DNA of 64,000 nucleotides from Siphonodentalium dalli (lineage: Eukaryota > Mollusca > Scaphopoda > Gadilida > Siphonodentaliidae): assembly GCA_032622095.1 (NCBI GenBank), contig CP136061.1, forward strand, positions 68,079,127 to 68,143,126, in the 5' to 3' direction. This document shows, piece after piece, positions 59,099 through 64,000 of the stretch. Under the pieces are notes generated by a model that was not told where the DNA came from, made no database searches, and saw only the letters and a program-made list of their open reading frames with translations. The number at the start of each line of letters is the position of its first letter. The first letter of the stretch is position 1. The position numbers and the translations under genes are program-made.

Positions 59099-59111
59099 GG
59101 TTAAGCCTTAA

Positions 59112-59694
59112 AGGGGTACTGTATGCCATTTTCATTAAATTTCCGGTGACAACAACGATCTAATATCGATAATATATAGAAACATAAGTAATTTGAGTCC
59201 AAGATGTATTCTGTAAACGCTCAGGTTAATAGGCTATCTTAAAATTTAATAATTTAAAAGTTAATGATTTGATATAAATTGAATTTATGACTGGAGCCAT
59301 AAAATGGCGTCAATTAAATTACGAATTTCCGTAATCAAACAAAGTAATTGAGGGATACTGGATTTTTAAACCGATCGCACACACGATCGCTTAAAATATT
59401 ATGATGATACGGGGAGAACACTCAAGCCACTCACTGACTAGCGACGATACAATAACTTAAATTATTATATGGGACTAGTATGCCTATAATATTACTTTTA
59501 TTTGATTCATTTGGTTGAAAACTGTACAAAAATTACTCGACAACGACAATTTGTATTTTTGCATTCCGGAAAATTTGTCATCCGTAACACTACTTCGTAC
59601 TCAACAGACTTCCAAATAATGAAAAAATTGTTACCTTATTCTCCGACTCGGAGACTATAGAAACCAACAACAACATTTGGCGTACAGTACCCCT
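59112..59694. mobile_element. TTAA-bounded MITE 'AGGGGTACTGTA'
   Basis: Ends AGGGGTACTGTATGCCA and TGGCGTACAGTACCCCT (17-bp TIR with one mismatch), with TTAA at 59108-59111 and 59695-59698. The interior is AT-rich and non-coding. Confidence 0.85.
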
Positions 59695-59876
59695 TTAAGG
59701 AGTCGATTATTTAGGGCATTACTGAATTTTTATAACTGAATGGGAGAGTCAATCCATTTAGTAAATGAAGGGTTAATGCTGTTACTAGCACGCTTGTCAC
59801 ACATTGATGAAAACATAAAAGCCCTATACATACTTGTATCCCATGCAACGTTATGTGTCTATAAAGGCTTATTTAA

Positions 59877-60292
59877 GAGGGAGGTAAAGTGGCAACATTT
59901 GAATGGGGAATTCAGTGCTAATCTTTTTTGAAAAAAAGATTGATCAAACCTTACAAAGTGCAGGTGACCATATCATACCATTTTGGAAAGTTTTAAGACT
60001 TATCTAGTGACAACGCGAAGCGGAATTTTGATTTTCATCCCAGGTTGGATATTATTGGATATTATTAAAAAATAGGTCACCTTTGTTTATAATTGTTTAT
60101 AATATTTCCATGAAATGTCACAAAACAAAACATAAAATGAAAAATCTGCTTTTTGTTGTCACTAGATATATGCTCAAACATTCCAACAAGACATGAAGTA
60201 TTACTCTATGGTTTGTAAATATTGAGTAATCTTGTTTTGAAAATTATATAACACTGAATTCCCCATTTAAATGTTGCCTCTTTAGTTCCCTC
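59877..60292. mobile_element. TTAA-bounded MITE 'GAGGGAGGTAAAG'
   Basis: The arms of about 40 bp share GGCAACATTT-(g/a)-AATGGGGAA and TTCAGTG, at 59877-59918 and, inverted, about 60252-60292. TTAA at 59873-59876 and 60293-60296. The right TTAA is also the left TTAA of PAL5. Confidence 0.75.
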
Positions 60293-60296
60293 TTAA

Positions 60297-60493
60297 CCCT
60301 TCCATGGCTGAAGTCACAGGGAACCTCTCATTTACAAGAGAATAAATTGGTCTAACAATATTTATGTTGATCTTGTAAACCAGTGCATTCTCTTATATAT
60401 ATGAGGCTCCCGTTGGGAGACTCGCATATATAAGAGAATGCACTGGCACAGGATCTTTAATACTGCACAAGCGCAGCTCCCGTCATGAATGGG
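60297..60493. mobile_element. PAL5, TTAA-bounded, one hairpin partly lost
   Basis: Ends CCCTTCCATGGCTG and CGTCATGAATGGG, with TTAA at 60293-60296 and 60494-60497. The right hairpin (core GCTCCC-GTT-GGGAGA) is intact; the left keeps only its inner half. Confidence 0.65.
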
Positions 60494-60497
60494 TTAA

Positions 60498-62139
60498 AGA
60501 GACCCAAGGCTCTTGCAGTGGGTAAATGTACAACAATAGAAAATTCTGTAAAAACATCACCACTAAGAAGAACATGGAGAAATAGATCAAGATTGTTCTT
60601 CTATCGATATTGATCACTTTCCAATAATTGTTTTTGCATGTTCCAATGATTGTTATGTAAACAGAACTGATTAGTATAGCGGTTAAGCAAAAAAATCATG
60701 CATTTTTGAGTAGAAGTCCCATATTTTTACATAAAGATACTATGGACCAAGGTGAATAATTTCTGATGTGGACCTCTTCTCAAAATTTCCTTATAATCAC
60801 ACAAGGGCACTTCAAAATATTACAAATATGGGTCGAGAATGACACGTTTCATTGTTCAATGTCATTCCACATTTTTAATACACAGCACGTGAGATTATTG
60901 TTTACTTGAAAAAAATATGATACGTTTTTACTTGTTGCGTCTGCTACATTGATAATTACGACAAATTAACAAATACAAAATAAATATCAAAGGTAAAAAC
61001 ATAAACAACAGCACCAAACTCCCTATTATTCACCATAATTGCTGTAGACTTATGCAACTTGAAATTTAAAGGTTGATGATAGATTAGAATGTGTGGAGAA
61101 TGACTATTGACATTTTTCCCGTTCATCTTATCTACAGCGATTTTCAACAAATATCAATAATCTTGTAGTAAGTTCATATATTTCAGTCTGGAATATTTTT
61201 CAATGCTTTGACCTTTTCCAGTGTTTACAGTCAAATTTCGATTATATTTTGGTATCTTATTTTTCGATAAGTGAAATCCTGTTATTGGAGAATCTATTTT
61301 CACATGTACTTATTAATGATAATTGTTTTAGAAACTTTTATAAATTTATTTTATTTCACATGAACACACCATGAAGGCCTTGCATCCTTTTAAGTAAAAG
61401 ACATTATCATTTCAAAATGAGTACTGGTATATCACTTCAAGACAGGTCTCTGATCTTCTCTAGCATCTGGATAATATTAATCCTAGTTGCAAAGCAATAT
61501 TTACTACCGGTACCTTCAGAAAACATGATACATGATCCATAAAAGCAAAAGAAATTTTAACAGTATTGGTTATATTGGTCCGGACCTGTGAAGGGCCTAA
61601 AACTAACAAATTTACCCTTGAACAAAATATTTTCGAACATATCCTGAATAATATATCCATTTTACTTTCCACATGGCTGAAGGCTTTCTGTACTTATGAA
61701 ATTATTACGCACATAAACCAGGTAGGCCAATTCAATCAATGGGAGGGTATCTCCTTGTACACTCGATCACCTGGCATTCAATTGCTTACTGTGTGTTCAT
61801 GATAATTTTACTTCCTGGTTAATAATAACAAACTCTCCAAAAGTGCATAGAGTGATATGAATGCAAAAGGAAGTATAAAATACCCTAAATGTGTGCATGA
61901 CAGAACAAAGCCTAAAATTGTAATATTTGTCATTCCATATATTCTCATGTATGGTATAATATTTACACTCTTAATTACATTATTGTTATATGGACACTTG
62001 CTCAAAAAGAAATTTTGCTGCGTGATATCAATCCATGCAAACAGCGCTGTATTGTGAAAACCATGGATGCATATGACTTCCATTGTATGTAGATTTAACC
62101 CATTGACACCAAGTCTGAATTTAGTGTCTCTGACATTTG
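60498..62139. other. Sequence upstream of the gene, nothing recognised
   Basis: AT-rich, with no exon-like, repeat or promoter structure that I can support. Small frames (61460-61802, both strands) lack domains. Confidence 0.4.
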
Positions 62140-62905
62140 CAGTGAGAATGAGGTCCCCAGAGAGCGATTTTAGTGACGCTATCCCACACAGCTGGCTAGA
62201 ATCACCAAATTCACCCTTTGGAGATCGCATTCTGCTTAGACCTCAACTGCTATGGGAGACCTAGGATCAGATTGAAATTTCCCAGTTGAAGTTGATGTTC
62301 ACCCATTAGTCACCTCGATTATGCAATTTATCTTCTGCAAATTAGGGGTTATAGAAACTCAACAGAAAGGAAAAAGTAACTAAAATCAATGTCAATTTGA
62401 TTCTATAGATACTTCCCAGAAGATGAAAACAGCACTGCATTGTGGAAACCATGGATACATATGATACATATTGTATGTAGATTTAACCCATTGATACCAA
62501 GCCTAAATTTAGTGTGTCTGCCATTTGCAGAATGAGGTCCCTAGAGGGCGAATTTAGTGATCCTATCTTGCACAGCGGGGTAGCACCACCAAGTTCACCC
62601 TCTATGACCTCATTTTGCTTAGGCCTCAACTGCAATGGGAGACCTTAGAGGATCAGATTGAAATTTCCCAGTTGAAGTTGGTGATGTTCACTCATTAGTC
62701 AACTCGATTATGCATTTATCTTCTGCAAATTAGGGGATACAGTAACTCAACACAATGTTAATTTGAGTCTATAGATACTTCCCAGAAGATGAAGCCTAAG
62801 CAGAATGAAGTCCCCAGAGGGTGAGTTTGGTGATGCTAGCCCACCATGCAGGATATCATTACTAAATTCACCCTTTGGGGACCTCATTCTGCAAATGTCA
62901 GACAC
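62140..62905. mobile_element. P foldback elements, compound copy
   Basis: Three hairpins with the GAATGAGGTCCCCAGAGGG arm (62146-62235, 62526-62617, 62800-62893) are separated by two similar spacers carrying 'cccagttgaagttg', 'attatgcatttatcttctgcaaattagggg' and 'gatacttcccagaagatgaa'. It is a duplicated or recombined version of the two-hairpin plan seen at 25745. Confidence 0.65.
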
Positions 62906-63024
62906 ACTAAATCTAGTCTTGATTGACACTAGTACTTGTGGACTGTGTTCATGCTGAACAAGTAAATTTATGGGTCAAACAAAATTTGTACTATGCCAAA
63001 ACTCATGTTTACTAAATTTATCAA

Positions 63025-63028
63025 GTAA

Positions 63029-63061
<33 letters not shown>

Positions 63062-63410
63062 CATTGCATTTGTATAGTGCACACCTCAGTAGTTTAGTTT
63101 CAATGCGCTTTGCATGATTATTACCTCGGTCATCATCATCAGGCATTGACTACTCATCCTCACTCAGGAGAAAGCAATCCGAGCAGCTAGTGAGCGCTTC
63201 GAGATTTGATTACTGATAATATCCATCAACTCAAAACTGGGTACTCGGTTAACAGGCGAGTCAACCACGACAACTGTAGTATGAGATCACTTTTCAAAGA
63301 CAACCAATGCAGCATTTGACGTTCAATGGAAGAGAGTGGGATTCGAACACATGTCATTCATACACTACTTTATGACTCAAGCACGCTATAACCACTGAAC
63401 TAAAGCACCA
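63025..63410 (-). mobile_element. tRNA-derived SINE with LINE-like 3' end
   Basis: The minus strand begins with a tRNA-like head (63337-63410): an A-box-like TTAGTTCAGTGG and a B box GTTCGAATCCC. A body follows, then a tail with GCACTATACAAATG and (ATT)n. The tail resembles the GCGCTATACAAAT-(TTA)n ends of the LINEs at 34850 and 38160, so the SINE may use that LINE's machinery (inference). Confidence 0.75.
63030..63061. repeat. (AAT)n microsatellite, SINE tail
   Basis: About ten uninterrupted AAT units; forms the 3' tail of the minus-strand SINE. Confidence 0.85.
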
Positions 63411-63439
63411 CTATCATTCCAACATTCACCAACTAAGTT

Positions 63440-63545
63440 CTAAGACTGAATTTAGTGACACTATCCTGCACAGCAGGCTAGCATCACCAAATCCACCCTC
63501 TGGGGATCTCATTTTTCTCAGGCCTCATCTTCTGGGAAGAATCTA
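63440..63545. mobile_element. P foldback fragment
   Basis: 'actgaatttagtgacactatcc' pairs with 'gctagcatcaccaaatccaccctctggggatctc', followed by 'ctcaggcctcatcttctggg'. One hairpin only; the outer left arm is lost beside the SINE. Confidence 0.55.
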
Positions 63546-64000
63546 TAGACTACGTGGCAGGTATGAAATACTGGTTGGTCTTAAGCCAGGATGTAGATAA
63601 CGTGGATTTCGAAGAATATAACTAATGAATTTTGCCAATCAATTTACCAATCATTTATTTTTAACATAACAAAAAAACAAATATTTCACATGCAGTTGGC
63701 AATTGGCCGTTTGAACTTTGTTTGACATTTGAACAATGAGTGTAACTTTCCATCTTACCAATTTCTACCAGGTCAAACCACCTAACGACCATACAAATAC
63801 AGTTCCTTTTGGTCAACAGATTAGGATAGGTCATGTTGTCCCCATGTATAACATCTTTACTGGTTAGCTGAGTATTTCAACATTTTCCAAAAAATCCATG
63901 ATCATGTTAACATGTCCATTTTCCCATATTATCAGTAATTTATGCACCTCCTGCAAAAATTCAGGATTTTCCGATACCAACTACCATTTTGGAAGCCATG
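63546..64000. other. Window edge, nothing recognised
   Basis: AT-rich sequence without recognisable coding, repeat or RNA structure. Confidence 0.4.

Larger units (their letters stand above)
58025..59724. mobile_element. TA-flanked MITE, interrupted copy
   Basis: The left part (58025-58125) and right part (59699-59724, GGAGTCGATTATTTAGGGCA) match the intact 132-bp MITE at 24338-24469. About 1.57 kb of two other elements separates the halves. Confidence 0.7.
57838..59772 (+). repeat. H repeat copy carrying nested elements
   Basis: The repeat runs from 'cgagtagagttgttcccatagg' (57838) through 'cagataataagtt' and 'attatctcaacatttct' to about 58024, then resumes at 59725 with 'atttttataactgaatgggagag' and ends 'aaatgaaggg' before TTAA (59773-59776). 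Everything between is inserted DNA, as the uninterrupted copy at 47600-47810 shows. Confidence 0.65.

Noticed and set aside
63337-63410. Functional tRNA gene on the minus strand
   Set aside because: The tRNA-like head is joined to a SINE body with an (ATT)n tail; the cloverleaf is not convincing.

Overview
The window is a gene-poor, AT-rich stretch of animal nuclear DNA. Only one cellular gene is supportable, with short exons, GT/AG introns of 1.6 to 13 kb and about 4% coding sequence. The rest is a dense, often nested layer of transposable elements: hAT-, piggyBac-, pogo- and Mutator-type terminal-inverted-repeat (TIR) elements, CR1/L2-like LINEs, tRNA-derived SINEs, foldback elements and tandem repeats. 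The plexin family and this repeat style point to a bilaterian invertebrate, probably marine. The sequence does not let me name the species.

The gene lies on the minus strand and runs from about 54763 down past position 1, so its 3' half is outside the window. I assembled ten coding exons totalling 2199 nt (733 codons): 54569-53532, 51924-51688, 44786-44670, 39439-39336, 30749-30626, 21985-21853, 17985-17895, 15874-15745, 13791-13690 and 530-408. They encode, in order, a signal peptide, a sema domain, PSI1, IPT1, PSI2 and IPT2. This is the ectodomain order of a plexin, the receptor for semaphorin guidance cues. The rest of the ectodomain, the membrane span and the GAP-like cytoplasmic region would lie to the left of base 1.

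Layout by region. 0.8-5.1 kb: a decayed LINE split by two hAT-type elements. 5.9-7.4 kb: dispersed repeats. 7.4-11 kb: two related TIR elements, the larger with a GC-rich core. 12-15 kb: tandem-type repeats around exons 8 and 9. 18-19.9 kb: a higher-order repeat (B-BBA-BBA-BBA). 22-33 kb: foldbacks, palindromes and TTAA-bounded elements. 33.5-38.8 kb: an element with inverted arms of about 0.55 kb enclosing two dead LINE copies. 41.2-43.5 kb: a TTAA-bounded element carrying a Mutator-like insertion, followed by two SINE copies. 45.4-46.6 kb: a pogo-like element. 48-51.6 kb: a locally duplicated repeat block with Helitron-like 3' ends. 52-53.6 kb: a local duplication that includes the 3' end of plexin exon 1. 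57.6-60.5 kb: a four-family nest of elements. 62-63.5 kb: foldbacks and a SINE.

No rRNA, genuine tRNA, CRISPR array or prokaryotic feature was seen. Most other open frames are short, repeat-derived or without recognisable homology.
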